64,000 nucleotides of DNA from Formicarius rufipectus. Lineage: Eukaryota > Chordata > Aves > Passeriformes > Formicariidae. A program made the position numbers and the translations under genes. How positions within the stretch are numbered: position 1 is the stretch's first letter; each line of letters opens with the position of its first letter. This document shows positions 52,641-64,000 of this stretch, in pieces. The stretch covers positions 659,888-723,887 of the forward strand of contig VXAU01003998.1 in the NCBI GenBank assembly GCA_013399695.1, in the 5' to 3' direction. The notes under the pieces are model-generated. The model saw only the letters and a list, made by a program, of their open reading frames with translations. It ran no database searches and was not told the DNA's origin.

Positions 52641-53502
52641 AGATTTTAATCATGGGATTTTCATCTATCAATGTCAGTTGGTAGTAAGCGAGGTACCAAG
52701 ACAACCACCTGCTCAACAAAAACCCCAAACTTTTAGGTCTTAAATACGTGATCTTCAAAGGAACTGTAATCACCTCACAGAAGTGCATTTTTGAACTGTT
52801 GATTTTCCTGAAGTGAGTTGCCTTTTCTGCAAGTGTTTACTCAGAACAATCCATGTTACCCAGAACAACCCATCTTACATTTCCAGCATCCTCAATTGTG
52901 CTCAAGGGCTGAACTAGTCTCCTACAGTTTAAGGATGAATGGGTTGATTTTAGTCACTGTTTCAAAATAAAGCAAATCGAGAACAATGGGTTAATACAGA
53001 GGCTTCTTTCCCAAATGGCAAAAGACTAATAAGTTAAGGCAACCAAACAGAAAGCTGGAACAAAAATGCTGTGCTGCCTTCATACACAGCAGCTCCAGCA
53101 GCACTGAAACATACTGGGTTAGGTTCATAATATTGCTGTTAAAGTTCACTCTTCTCTAAGAAGCTATGTGCTATTACTTCACAAACCTTCAGAAGAATAA
53201 ATTATGCTTTCCAAGCATTAAAGACACATTAACATGACATAGGTCATGGAAAATTCAAAATTCAAATACTTACTGAATCCCACAGATCAGAAAATAAATC
53301 AGTATTAGATGAAGAAGGGGGTTACATTAACTAAAATAAAGCTCTCTGAAATAATTAAGTGATTTTTCAGCCACTACGATAACACACATTCCAATGGCTT
53401 AGATATCAGTGAAAGAGTCATTTAGATACAATTTCGCTTTTAGTCATTTACTGGAACTCATAACCCTCTGGCCCAATTCCAGAAGATTTCTCAAATCCAA
53501 TT

Positions 53503-53519
53503 AAAAAAAAAAAAAAAAA
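53503..53519. repeat. Poly-A run (A17)
   Basis: Seventeen consecutive A with no recognised retroelement body beside it. Confidence 0.95.
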
Positions 53520-56500
53520 CAACTTCAAGTCAGCCTGAGCAGCCACTAAAAACCTACACCACGCCACATGAACTGAAGCTGCTACATAACAGACACAGCA
53601 ATACAGCAGCACATTTTGAAAGTCTCCACTTTTCAAGGCTCTTCAATTACATTAAAAAAAACCAAACTGACAAACATTTACTTCTCTCACCATTTCACTG
53701 ACAACATTATTAGCCAATTCATTCGTCTCCCTAAGAGACAAAGTCAGTATGCTTCTTCGTGCTCATAAATAAATGTTTAATTTCTTAAAAACATTTCCAT
53801 GGAGCTAAAATCTGTTACACTTAATCATCTCCAGCTTTACTTTACTTCTCAAATCAATAGCCCTAATTAAGCATTCTCTGCATAGCTGAAGGTAACACTG
53901 AATGTTTGCCAAATGGCAACTAGAATATTACTATCCAAAAACATTTTAGAAATCCAGTTGGAGCTACAACTGTATTGTGAAGCTAAATTTGAAGCCAGAA
54001 TAAAACCAAGATACTTTTTTAATAAACAAGAGGCTGCAATCATACTATTTCACTTAGATATGAAACCTGAAGTTTCACATTTCCAGGATTTTGTAAAAAA
54101 TGAGCTTTCAGTTTTTTAAAAACCAACCACAATTACTCCAAGAAAAGCTTTCCTAAACACACATGCTCACTTTCTCACAGATGATCCCTGACATCACTAC
54201 CTCAAATGAATCAGATATATACCTTTTACATCATCAGTTTTTTATGACAGCCACCAAAAACTGAGCGATCTTATGGTTTTAAAACAAGGTGGACAACTCC
54301 ACTGGATATTATAGAGCTCCACTGCCTTGAGTGCACCTCTCCACATCAATGCTGGGCTTGAACCAGAAAATCCCACTGCATTTCAGGTCTCCTGTCAAGA
54401 GTACAACAGAGCTGAGCTGTCTGCAAACAAATAGTAATGGATTCTCTACAGGAGATTTACTGTGAAGAGTTAATGCTACACATAGGAATGCTTGCTGGTT
54501 TTTACACCTGCCTTTTATTCTCCTCTGTCCATTAGAGACCTAAACACATTTTAACCATCTGTGTTTTACCCCTCTTTCTTCTGCAGCTGTTTTGCTAAGA
54601 TAAGCAATGAACTATGCCACTGTTCCAAGCCATCTCACCTGCAAAGGTTGTCTGAGAACCCTGCCCACTGGGACATGACTCAGAGCACAAGGCAGGTACG
54701 TAATGCTTTCTGATTTGAGCATGGCAATGAGACAGGAGCAGTCATACAGACAGTACTTTGCAGCTTCTAGATGGGAAGGTGAAATTTTACTTACTGCACA
54801 CTTGGCTAACTGAATAAATTTGTGGAGTCATTTAAAACCTCTGGTGCATTTCTTCTGCACTCCCAGGAGGATGTGGTTTGCCCTGTCATGATGGGCAGTG
54901 GGCTGGTCTTCAAGTCTTCACACATCTCTCTCTACTAATGGCAGGTTTGAAGGGTCTTACAGAGACAGAAAGGTAGGAGAGAAGCATTTGGGGATTTTCC
55001 TACGTGTAGCACTTCTTATGCTTTGAGAAAGGTGCAGAACACAACTATTGACCATTAAGTCTTTTATTCGTTTCAGCCACTTCAGTAGCAGAATCTGCCA
55101 GGGGGAGATGTACACTGTCAGAGGAAGAGAAAGGTTATTTAAAGATCAGGCAGGTCAGCTCTAAAATTTAGCTGAAAAGTTTTGACACTGATCCAGGGGA
55201 AATAAAGTGCTACTGCATCTCACCTCAAGGTGCTGCCCTTAGCTGGGAGAAAAAAAAAAATAAAGAAGATGACTAAGTAGCCATATCTGCAGGTTTCTGC
55301 AGTATAGAAGTTCCTTTTCTCCAAAAGTAGAAGGATGCATAGCATACAGATAAAACATGTTCTTGAGATAGTGACTAGTAGGGCAAAATGCTATCCCCCA
55401 GAAGGTCCAGACTCACTGTAGACCTTGAAGAGCTTTCAAATGCCAAGGACACCTGCTTATAGCTGCTTGAATTTTGGAGAAAGTCTTTTCTCTAACAAAT
55501 AATGCACTGAAGTATCCAAAAGTTTATGGCCAAACACACATTTTAAAAAGAGGTAAAAAAGCTGTCTCTGCAGACCATGTCTCACAGGTGCAGGTCCAGC
55601 AGCATGACAAATGTGAGCAGTGTGACAGGCTTGTTTAGGTGTGCAGCATTGGCTTCCCAGCAGGCACACCAGATGGCTCTCAGTAGGTCTACACAACAAC
55701 AATTCTCTTGGGCAAGCCAGGAAGAGAAGGAAACAGAGGAAAAAACATAGCAGCAAAACACCTCTGGAGGAAGCTTAGGCTAAAGCATGGGCACTGCTTA
55801 CAGTCCCATGTGAGAGATGTTTGTTAAATAAATTACGAGTGAAAGCAAATTACCTGAACTGTTTGGAGGTGCAACTCAGACAAATGTAACAACCATGGGC
55901 TTTCTCATACCTGTTCTCTGAAATCAAAGAGATCCTCTTCAATTATATTGAGCTACATGTAAATTACATGTAACAACACAACATTTTTACTACTTCGGAC
56001 ATCTGTCTTACCATGAATTTAATTAAAAATTACAAAGTAAATGACATTAAAATAATCACATTGAAGAGTAAATCTAGAATTCAGAGATTCATTTTTTCTA
56101 GCTCAAACATAGAGCAAATTAGCATCACTGTTCCAAGTGGTTTAATGTTTTTTATTCCTTTTCTCCCTGAGTATCAGCCAACATACAGCACTGAATACAA
56201 GAGAAAATAAGAAAGTTAGATGGAATCCAAGTACGAGCACTATTCGGCCTATCAAATGTATAAGCATACAATACAAGGGCATCACAATTAATCACATTTA
56301 TCTAATATGAATAAAAGAATTTTGGACTCTGGTCCTGATTCCTCAAACTACAAAAACAGACTGCTTAGCCCCATAATTACAAAAGAAGAGAAAGCAAAGT
56401 GTTTCTCTTTCAGTCACATGGGACTCAAAGACAAAGCATATACAGCCTCTCTGAATGGGAAGAGATGTTTCTGAAGCATGTCACCCGTTGCCAAAAAGAT

Positions 56501-56591
56501 AATCAACAGCAGTATAACTTGAAATCCCTGTAGTAATACAGGTTATCTAACAGAAGTTGTCAGGAATAAAGAATAAAGGGGACAGTGAAGG

Positions 56592-56641
56592 AAAAACAAA
56601 CAAACAAACAAACAAACAAAAACAAACAAACAAACAAAAAC
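56592..56641. repeat. (CAAA)n microsatellite
   Basis: About 50 bp of CAAA units with two single-base interruptions (CAAAAA). Confidence 0.97.
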
Positions 56642-59288
56642 AGGGTTAAAGAGCAACATGCAATATATTTACTTTCAACAGTGGTACATCAGTAGTCCCT
56701 CACATACTTAGCATTACTAAATTTGAAGTCCTCAGATAAAATGATGATATTAGAATTCTCTCTGGCATGGCATGCTGAGCACACACTCAATATAAGTGAA
56801 CAAATGCTCCTTTCTCACTGGCTTTCTGCCAATCTGACTGCAAACAGAGGCCTTTACACACAAAACTGGTCATCCTTGAAGACCTTGAATATGTCAGTGC
56901 ACTCCTAACTCATTTGTCCACAAGACATTGCAGATGTCTCCCTGTAGCATGCAGAAAGCAAAACAGGATGCTATACTACTCTGTCCTCATTTGTTGAGGA
57001 GATAGGGATGGGGCACATTATCTCTCAACCAGAAAAGACATTAAAACCACATCAAATCCTATTTCATATTTCTGAACAGCTTGTCAACCAAGTTAAAACA
57101 CTTGTACCTTAAGATTATTAAACACTATCACTGTAATTCACAAATACAATCCTAATCTTTCTAAGTAAAAAGTCACGAGCATTTTGCTTCTCGTGCCCTC
57201 CAAAGCGGTCTGCATCTCAAACTTCCTGTGGCAAGGAAAACCAGAGACAGCAAATTAATCCTGCAAGACTTCATGCAAACTGCTGAACCAAAACAGAGCC
57301 TTCTACTATTCTGTTCCAAGTATTTTCTCAGTCTCTGAAGTTACAAATCTCAATATTATGTTTTGTTTAGGAGGTTTAGGTCTAATACATAAAATGAACA
57401 TATAAAAATTCCAGAGAAAGTTGGACCATGTACATGCATTTCTACAAGTCTCTACATTTTTCTTAGCCTCAACTCTGTGACGGAGGTCCCAGATACCAAT
57501 CTTGAGTAGAATGAGCAGTATCAAAGATGAAGAAGGCATAGAAATATGCGGTAAAACTAAGAAAAAAAATTACTGTCATCACAGATTTCCATTTTCTTGT
57601 TTAAGGTTACTTGATATGGTAACCATGAAATAATATTTTGTATGCTTTAGAAACAGAATTAAGAATCAAATCACAACACGTGCCATGAAACAGCAAAAGA
57701 GAATATTGTGAATTTTTGTTTTCTGAGGACAGACAATATCCCCTCCCACCACAACCTGTGACTTGCATTCCCAATGAAACATTAAGACTCACTGTGAAGC
57801 GGGCAAAAAAACCAACTCTGTGTTCTAAAGAAATTGGCATATAAGGTTTCAAAGTAATTCTTTCAAACGTGGCAAATTTAAATTTTCAAAAGACAAGCTG
57901 ACACCTACTAGCTCAAGATAAGATCACTGGTAATAAACTTATGCTCTCAAATACCCGTATTTCCAAGACTGATAAGAATTGTTTTAATAAACATTCTCCT
58001 TGTCCAACAATCTACTCAAGAAGATGAAACAAAGGGTAGGATCAAATAGAAGCTTCAGATGTGAATCAGTTCTTCACACAAGTGCTCAAGACAGACCACT
58101 TAAGGTGAAAAGATTGCCTTCTGCCAACTTTTCTAAATATAAGATGTTGCTAAAGATTTTCCTCACAAATCCACAGCAGAATCCCTTATATATACTTGTA
58201 TATGGTGTTAAGCAAGGCGGTGTAAGAGTAAACGATGGTAACAGTGCCCAAAACGTGTACTTGAACAAGCTTCCAGCAGCCAACGTGGAAAGTTCCTCCA
58301 GTGCTTTCCAGACTTCCATTCAGGAACACTTCCACCACTCCTACCTTTGTGCAGGCCCCACAGCACCTTCACTAACTACGACTGTATGATGAACCTGCAA
58401 ACTAGACCAGACTTTTAAGGTGATTTTGAAGAGCTTCAATAGATGAACAACCAAGACAATAACTCTGTTCTCCAGAAAACACGTTCATTACACTTGTGTT
58501 TCTCACCCACTGACTTCTCAAAGTGCTCTGATGTCATGAAAGCAATTCCAGAGCGCTGTTCACCAGTCTGAGGTGCTGAACTCACCACCACAGGTCCAGC
58601 AGCTGAGCTGTTTTCCCAGCGAGCAAAGGCTCGTGGCAGGACTTACAGGCTGCCATAATGCCACAAGCACTGCCTGAGTGCAGCAGGCTTGCATGCAGCC
58701 AGGTGAAAAGCTTCTGCTCATGTGCTACCACAGCAGCCTTAGTGATCTAATCCACAAAGCAAACTGGGAAGAATTCAGTGATGTACCCTGCAGAAGAGCC
58801 ATCTCCCTGCCTGGGTTTCATGGTAAGGAAGGAATACATTTAAGCCAAGAATTTTAAACAGCCAAATAATTGAAAACCTTATAATGCTTTCTATCTTGCT
58901 TCCTGTCCTTATTTTCTCACAAGATTCTGAAAAAATCTCATAGCTGTCCTCCCAAAACTCATAAAGTTGGGTTTTTTTGTAATCATAAACCAATTATTGT
59001 CCAAGTCTTACAGATACAGAGCTATTTAATCCAAAAGGAGGTGCCCCTTTTTCATTTTAACTGCATTACCACAGCAAGTCATGCACCTTTAGAAAGATCA
59101 GGATGCCTTTATCTTTCCTTTGCTGTGATTAAATCCTTAAAAAGGAGCAGTAGCAGATCAAGAAGTCAAAGAAAACAAAAATCAATTCATAGTTTTCTAT
59201 TTCTGACATTTATTTTTGTGTGTTAAAGTCTTAAGCCCTTTCTCAAAAGTACCGAAGAAAAAGGATTTTCCTCTATCCACACGGGGGG

Positions 59289-59303
59289 AAAAAAAAAAAA
59301 AAA
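59289..59303. repeat. Poly-A run (A15)
   Basis: Fifteen A directly after a G6 run. Confidence 0.95.
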
Positions 59304-60074
59304 CATATCACAACACTATGAGAAATCAAAATAGGGGGCCAGAGGAGGCATCAGAAGGGAATAAGATTCAGCAAGTAAAAATATTGTCCTAGGCTTGCAT
59401 CTGTAAGGAGAACAAGGAACATACAAACACAAACTATGATATCTTGGCATATACAAAGGCAATAGAGGAATTGCACAGTTATATACACCTGCAATGCATC
59501 TTGCCATAACAATTAATAAAATGTTTGACGCCAAAATATCACTGTCTGCATTAAAGTTGCCAAGATCTCTTAGACAAAGTTTGTTAAATGGCTTCATCCC
59601 TTTCCCTCTCAGGAATCTCTTCTAAGTCAAGCAGAGCCTGGCTATTATTATTATTGTTGCTGTTTAATTTTATTTTGACAGAAATAAACCAAGATCTCGG
59701 ACTTCCAGGGCTTTAAATAGGGTCAAAGTTTCAAAATCAACTAACAGTGGAGGCTGCAGGAAAACGTTGGCAACTTAAAAAATAAAGCTGGACAGAAGGG
59801 ATTTCCACAAAAGCAATTACCAGTAAGAAATCTGAGTATTTAATACTTGTTGATTTAACATTAAAGAGCACAACATTATGCCAAAAGATGTACTGGAAAA
59901 ACAAACAATTCCTAAGAACTCCTTACTGCATCCCAATGCACTTGTTACCACGTGTCTAAGTTTAGAGAACTTAGAAAATTTATAACTAAAGTAGAGGGAC
60001 AAGTCTCCTTTAATTTCAAAACAAAATTTAATTAAGGTATGATAAATGGAAGGATAACAGTTCCTAGCTATGAG

Positions 60075-60100
60075 ATAGATATATATATATATATGTATAT
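60075..60100. repeat. (AT)n microsatellite
   Basis: Alternating AT with one G interruption, on the left flank of the CpG patch. Confidence 0.95.
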
Positions 60101-60161
60101 TCAAGAGAAAAAGCAGAACAACCAAGACTGAACGAATTAAAACTCCTGAATCAACCCCCCG

Positions 60162-60178
60162 ACACACACACACACACA
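60162..60178. repeat. (AC)n microsatellite
   Basis: Eight to nine AC units directly before the CpG patch. It is the source of the Cys/Val repeat in the minus-strand frame 59817-60218. Confidence 0.95.
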
Positions 60179-60180
60179 GT

Positions 60181-60420
60181 CTGTCCCTGTCGGGCTCACT
60201 GGTATTTACGGGCAGCAAGCGAGGAGATGAGTGACCGATGCTGGGATGCCCTGGGGGTTGGTGGATGGGAAGAAAGGCTCCGGTGTGTCCTTCCGAAAAG
60301 CTCGGCTTGCCGTCTGCTGGCCTTTAGGCTGGGGCTTCTGATGTAAAAGTTCTCTCACGTCCGGGCTGGCCGCCGCTGGGCTCCCTCACAGAAGGCCCGA
60401 TGTAAGGGCNCGGAAGGGAC
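60181..60420. promoter_or_regulatory. CpG-dense patch, possible promoter and first exon
   Basis: I count 14 CpG dinucleotides in 240 bp, against an almost CpG-free background. The patch contains cacgtccgggctggccgccg and similar GC-rich words, and the only unresolved base of the window (60410). On the plus strand a 39-codon frame starts at ATG 60227 (MSDRCWDALGVGG...) and stops at 60346. A possible donor (gat/gtaagg) lies at 60402, eight bases before the N. It may be a small CpG island marking a start site, whose transcript could continue to the spliced-looking segment at 61674-61731. It may also be a short unmethylated GC-rich patch without a promoter. Direction is not certain. Confidence 0.4.
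60410..60410. other. Unresolved base (N)
   Basis: Single ambiguous base inside the GC-rich patch, a typical place for low-quality consensus. Confidence 0.99.
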
Positions 60421-61673
60421 TGAGGGATTGGTTACATTACCTTTCCATATGGGGAAGGAGGAATGAGGAAAATGGGGGCTAGAGTTGCAAAGTGTAAAAG
60501 GTGGTGTTTTTGGAACCATACCTCTAAGGAACTATCAAATTTTTTCTTACAATGAAATACAAGAATTTCCTTATAAGGTTTTTATTTGCTTTCTCTATGA
60601 TAAGAAAAATGCAAGGCATCAACAGGTGCCCAGGTTTTTGCAGTCTTTGCTGGCATCTGATTACATGCAAAATCCACTGAATTTATAGAGACCTCAGAAA
60701 TCAACTGCCAGGAGACTAAGAATAAAGCCTTAGGCATGTTTGAAAACAGAAGACAGTTCAGCATTTTTGTTCTCACAGGATTAGATAAATCACTTTTTCT
60801 TCCCCTTCCCCCTCCTCCTTCCACAAACAAGTTCTGTTGGTTGAATGCTGGGGCGAATGCACAGGCTATCCTAGACCATGTGAAAAACACAGACATATTC
60901 CAGAGGTTTGCTTTTGACAACTTCAGTTTTAATTGGAGGAAGTCAGCCAACAGGCAAAGGAGATGAGCCACCAGGTGGGAGGACACACAGGTACCTGTCA
61001 CTTGGCAGGCAACTCCAGTAAAGCAGTCCTGGAAACTTGCTGTGTGCCATGGCATAGCAACAGCCTCAGCACCATAGCAGAAACCCAGGTTTCTCTTTGA
61101 ATCTTCCACTGAACAACAGCTCTACAATAACCTACAACATAAGCACAGAGGCCAGAAAGACTGGCAAGGCTCACAGCTTAAATGACTCACTGACAAGTGA
61201 AAGCTGGAAACATCAGACAAATGAAAACAAACACCATCAACAGTGTAAAAGTACGAGCATAACCCAAGTTCAAACCAAATCCAAAATGCCTAAATTAGAA
61301 GCAGGAGAAGCAGTCTGTGTGCTGGCACTGCCTTGGGGAGTTTATGGCTCCTCAGTGACAAACGAGTTTGAAAGGACCAATGTTACAACACAATAAAGAG
61401 GTAGAGTTGGCACCACTAAGAGCTTCCTAACTCAATCACGTGTAGTACACTGCCCAGTAGTCCAGTATATTCTCTACCTACATAATGCATTCTATTAAGG
61501 GGTAACTTTTCAGAAATAACACTCTTCTTAAGAAAAGGAGACAGAAAAACAATGAACAATTAATATAGTCACTTGTACAAATACAAAAAAGTAAACCTTT
61601 AATGAGAGTGTTCAATGAAATTCCTATGAGGACAACTTAAATGATATATTTCTCCTTCACCATTTTTCCCTAG
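60421..61673. other. Unannotated DNA between CpG patch and candidate exon
   Basis: No supported gene. The minus-strand frame 60582-61109 (175 codons) is the longest in the window, but it has no recognised domain and starts at an arbitrary ATG. If the CpG patch is a plus-strand first exon, this stretch is its first intron (about 1.27 kb). Confidence 0.45.
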
Positions 61674-61731
61674 GATTCCACTGTGACAGAACCTGCCAAT
61701 AAAATTCATCAACACAACTGAAACAGGAAAG
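61674..61731 (+). ncRNA. Candidate 58-nt non-coding exon (lncRNA or 5' UTR exon)
   Basis: Seen: a long pyrimidine-rich tract ending in catttttccctag, then 58 nt, then the strong donor aaag/gtaagtag. All three frames of the 58 nt are closed by a stop (TGA, TGA and TAA), so it cannot be an internal coding exon, though it could be in a 5' UTR or a long non-coding RNA. The orientation is opposite to the SERGEF exon. Inferred: it may be the second exon of a plus-strand transcript starting in the CpG patch 1.3 kb upstream. A chance pairing of good splice sites is the alternative, which is not rare in 64 kb. Confidence 0.3.
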
Positions 61732-64000
61732 GTAAGTAGAGTTTACATCAGAAGTTTCTTGACCTAAGTTCTGGGGTCAGCCAGGTAAAAAAGAATTACT
61801 CTAACCTCAAATCATCATTTTGGCATTATTTTCCCACCCATTAAAGGAGGTATGGATGAGATTTCTTTGCAGAGAATACTGTAAATTGATAGCTTTGTTC
61901 CAGTTCACTACAGTTTCCTATTGATTTTCTCTCGTTTTAGCCTGCATTGATCTGTTAATCCCTTCTCTGTAACAGTTCTAATGACAAATTGAGAATGAAA
62001 AACTGCATGCTTTAGGGCCTTTTCCATCAACCTCTTGCTTCAAACCATATTTTCACTTGGATCTGGATTATGTCCATGCACATACCCTGGGTTGGATCTG
62101 ATTCACCTTAAACTAAGTTGGGTGCATTTTACATTGAAACCTTTCTGTTCAGGCTCCTCATGGATAAACAAGGCAAGCAAAATCACATCAGTGATGCAGA
62201 ACTGGATTTCTGCACTCAAAGCTGTCACCCTGCAAGGTTGCTGCTCACAGAGACTTCATCTTAAAACCAAGTATAATTTTTTTTTAATAATTTTGCAGCA
62301 CTGTTCAGGGTTAATTAGCAGGCATTAACTACATCATGCGTGTGAATGGCACTACTGAACATTCATGGCATTTACTGGTGTAAAGAAATCCTTCAGAGGA
62401 GCAGTGAGATGGATCACAGGTTGCCTCTGAGCTCAAAGCTGCAGTCATGATGCACTGTTACTAGAACAATCTGAGCAGAGAGATGGGACCCAGTCAGTAT
62501 TTTTAATTTAAGGAATATACTCTGAGCATATGGAGATCAGAGAGTTACAAGACAACTTAGTCATTTTGCTGCTAATAAGCTCATTAAATACAGCTGTCAG
62601 CTTGGTCTCATTGTTAGGGCCTCACTGCTGACAGCTGATGGATGTCTGCAGGAGCCATGGCTACTGCTGCAAGTAGTCTCTTTTCATTTGCCTAGTACTT
62701 TCAGAGACCTCCAAGTGAGGTATTCATTTGGAATTCCATCTGCAACACACCATCAAATGGAAAATTAATTTATGAATTATGAAGATTAAGGCTTGCCCAC
62801 ACTCACATTTGTAATACCTGTCAGCACATGCTGGGTGGGTCTCCACCTCCTGACTTCTTCCCATGTTAGTCCTGTCCTACACAACCCTATCTGTCAGCAA
62901 ATCAACCCTTCCCAGTCTCCCATAGAGACTGCAAAGCAGCATTACCTCTGGCTGGGCAGGGCAGGAGTTGTCCTTTGCCATTCACTTGGTGTGTCTTTGA
63001 TTTCCCATCTCCCCTTCTGCAGTGCCAGCTGCAGAGAAATTGGGATGGGTGACAGGAAGCACAGTGCTGGGAACCAGTATCATCTCCCCTTTGCTTCCCC
63101 AAAATTACAGACCTAGAGTTGGTGAGCAAGGTTCAAAACACACTGCTCTTCTTAACTTCCAGAAATGACTTTGCTATGACTGTTAAATGTCCCTCTACCC
63201 AGGTCATAAGAAATTCTTTAAAAACCACAGCCATGTCTTAATGGGATAAGAAGAGCAGATAAGAAAACGAGTAAGTGGGATGGCTCCCTAGCCAAAAAGC
63301 TGCACTTGGATTTCAGCAGTTTGGTACTGCTCTCAATTTCCTGCTAGGAGAACAACAGGGAGAACTGACTGACCTAAGAAATAAATCCTGTTTGCTCTTT
63401 TCCTGTGACATAACTACAGACTCTCAGTGTTCTTGCAGCACTGCCAAGATTAGTGCTACTCTCCTACCCAGGGCATGCAGAGCACACAAACACACCTAAT
63501 CAAACACAGACCTGCTGTATTTTGTATGCAGACTATAGTTTCAATCTTTTGATACATCCCGTTTGGTTTTTTCCCCCCCTAATAATAATTTCAACAATTT
63601 GTTCTCTTACTTTCATCCTTAATTGCAACTTGTCATTTGCACAGTGAGTTGTACACAAAACCCACTTCTCCATGACCTTTACTTTCCGTTATTGTCACTT
63701 AAAATGAATTGATAAGACAAGAACTCAATACAAGAATATTAAAGGGAACATTACAATTTTCATCATTGCATCTCAAGCAGCATAAGAAAAATCAATCAAG
63801 GAAAATTCTACAATGCCATTTCTCAAAGGGCATGGATCAAGATTAACTTGTAGAAGACACAAATTTATGATTTAAAAAAATACATAAATAAACCAAACTA
63901 CAATACACACCAATATACTACTTACTTACCAAGTGAAAACTTTTTGCCTCTTCCTACCACTCAAAGCTTATTGGATCAGTCACTACACATAAATTCTCAA
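61732..64000. other. Unannotated intronic/intergenic DNA to the right edge
   Basis: No supported exon. A consensus minus-strand donor (gtaagtaag) lies at about 63921-63929, preceded on that strand by a segment with stops in all frames unless a very short exon is assumed. Frames at 62793-63116 and 63275-63499 show no family motif. Confidence 0.45.

Larger units (their letters stand above)
52641..60074. other. Unannotated intronic/intergenic DNA
   Basis: No supported exon. A degenerate 19-bp tandem pair lies at about 52841-52879 (cagaacaa-ccat-ttac units). A runs occur at 53503-53519 and 59289-59303, and a long CAAA microsatellite at 56592-56641. A slightly GC-richer stretch at 58541-58740 matches nothing I know. 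Open frames (for example plus 58000-58389) lack motifs. Confidence 0.5.

Noticed and set aside
60582..61109. Longest open frame in the window, 175 codons on the minus strand
   Set aside because: No recognisable domain, Cys/Leu-rich composition of AT-rich intronic DNA, arbitrary start and no splice context. A frame of this length is not surprising in 64 kb.
63921..63955. Minus-strand donor near the right edge, checked as the preceding SERGEF exon
   Set aside because: Upstream sequence has stops in all frames unless a 24-nt exon without a pyrimidine tract is assumed, and it does not encode the expected WGRADYG-like blade.
1..64000. CRISPR arrays, operons, tRNA or rRNA genes, defence systems
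   Set aside because: No regularly spaced direct repeats, no prokaryotic gene organisation, and no cloverleaf or rRNA sequence seen. The window is vertebrate non-coding DNA.

Overview
The window looks like non-coding nuclear DNA from a bird. The evidence is its AT-rich, exon-poor character, three fragments of CR1 retrotransposons (the dominant avian LINE) and two solitary LTRs of avian endogenous retrovirus type. There is no bacterial-style gene organisation, and nearly every open frame longer than 60 codons looks like chance or lies inside a repeat. I found no previously undescribed biological system.

The one host coding element I can support is a 37-nt exon on the minus strand at 15884-15920. 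It has a strong acceptor and donor and encodes IACGSEHNLAVVG, an RCC1-type propeller motif that fits the C-terminal part of SERGEF (DelGEF). On that reading most or all of the window is two long SERGEF introns, one downstream of the exon (1-15883) and one upstream of it (15921-64000). I could not find the neighbouring SERGEF exons, so both introns probably run past the window edges.

Repeats by region: a 5'-truncated minus-strand CR1 (25291-27720) is split by a 438-bp solo LTR (25593-26030) with a perfect 6-bp target duplication. A roughly 1.06-kb solo LTR lies on the plus strand at 34922-35983. A plus-strand CR1 3' part is at 39492-40348 and an older minus-strand CR1 3' part is at 52311-52640. 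Microsatellites, A-rich tracts, small tandem duplications and two G-quadruplex motifs are scattered between them.

Candidate regulatory or transcribed DNA that the repeats do not explain: a CpG-containing, CRE-bearing block at 42781-43036; a GC-rich block ending in a polyadenylation hexamer (47600-48372); a CpG-dense patch with an unresolved base at 60181-60420; and, 1.3 kb beyond that patch, a 58-nt plus-strand segment with excellent splice sites but no open frame (61674-61731). The last two together suggest a plus-strand non-coding transcript or 5' UTR antisense to SERGEF. That is inference and needs RNA evidence.
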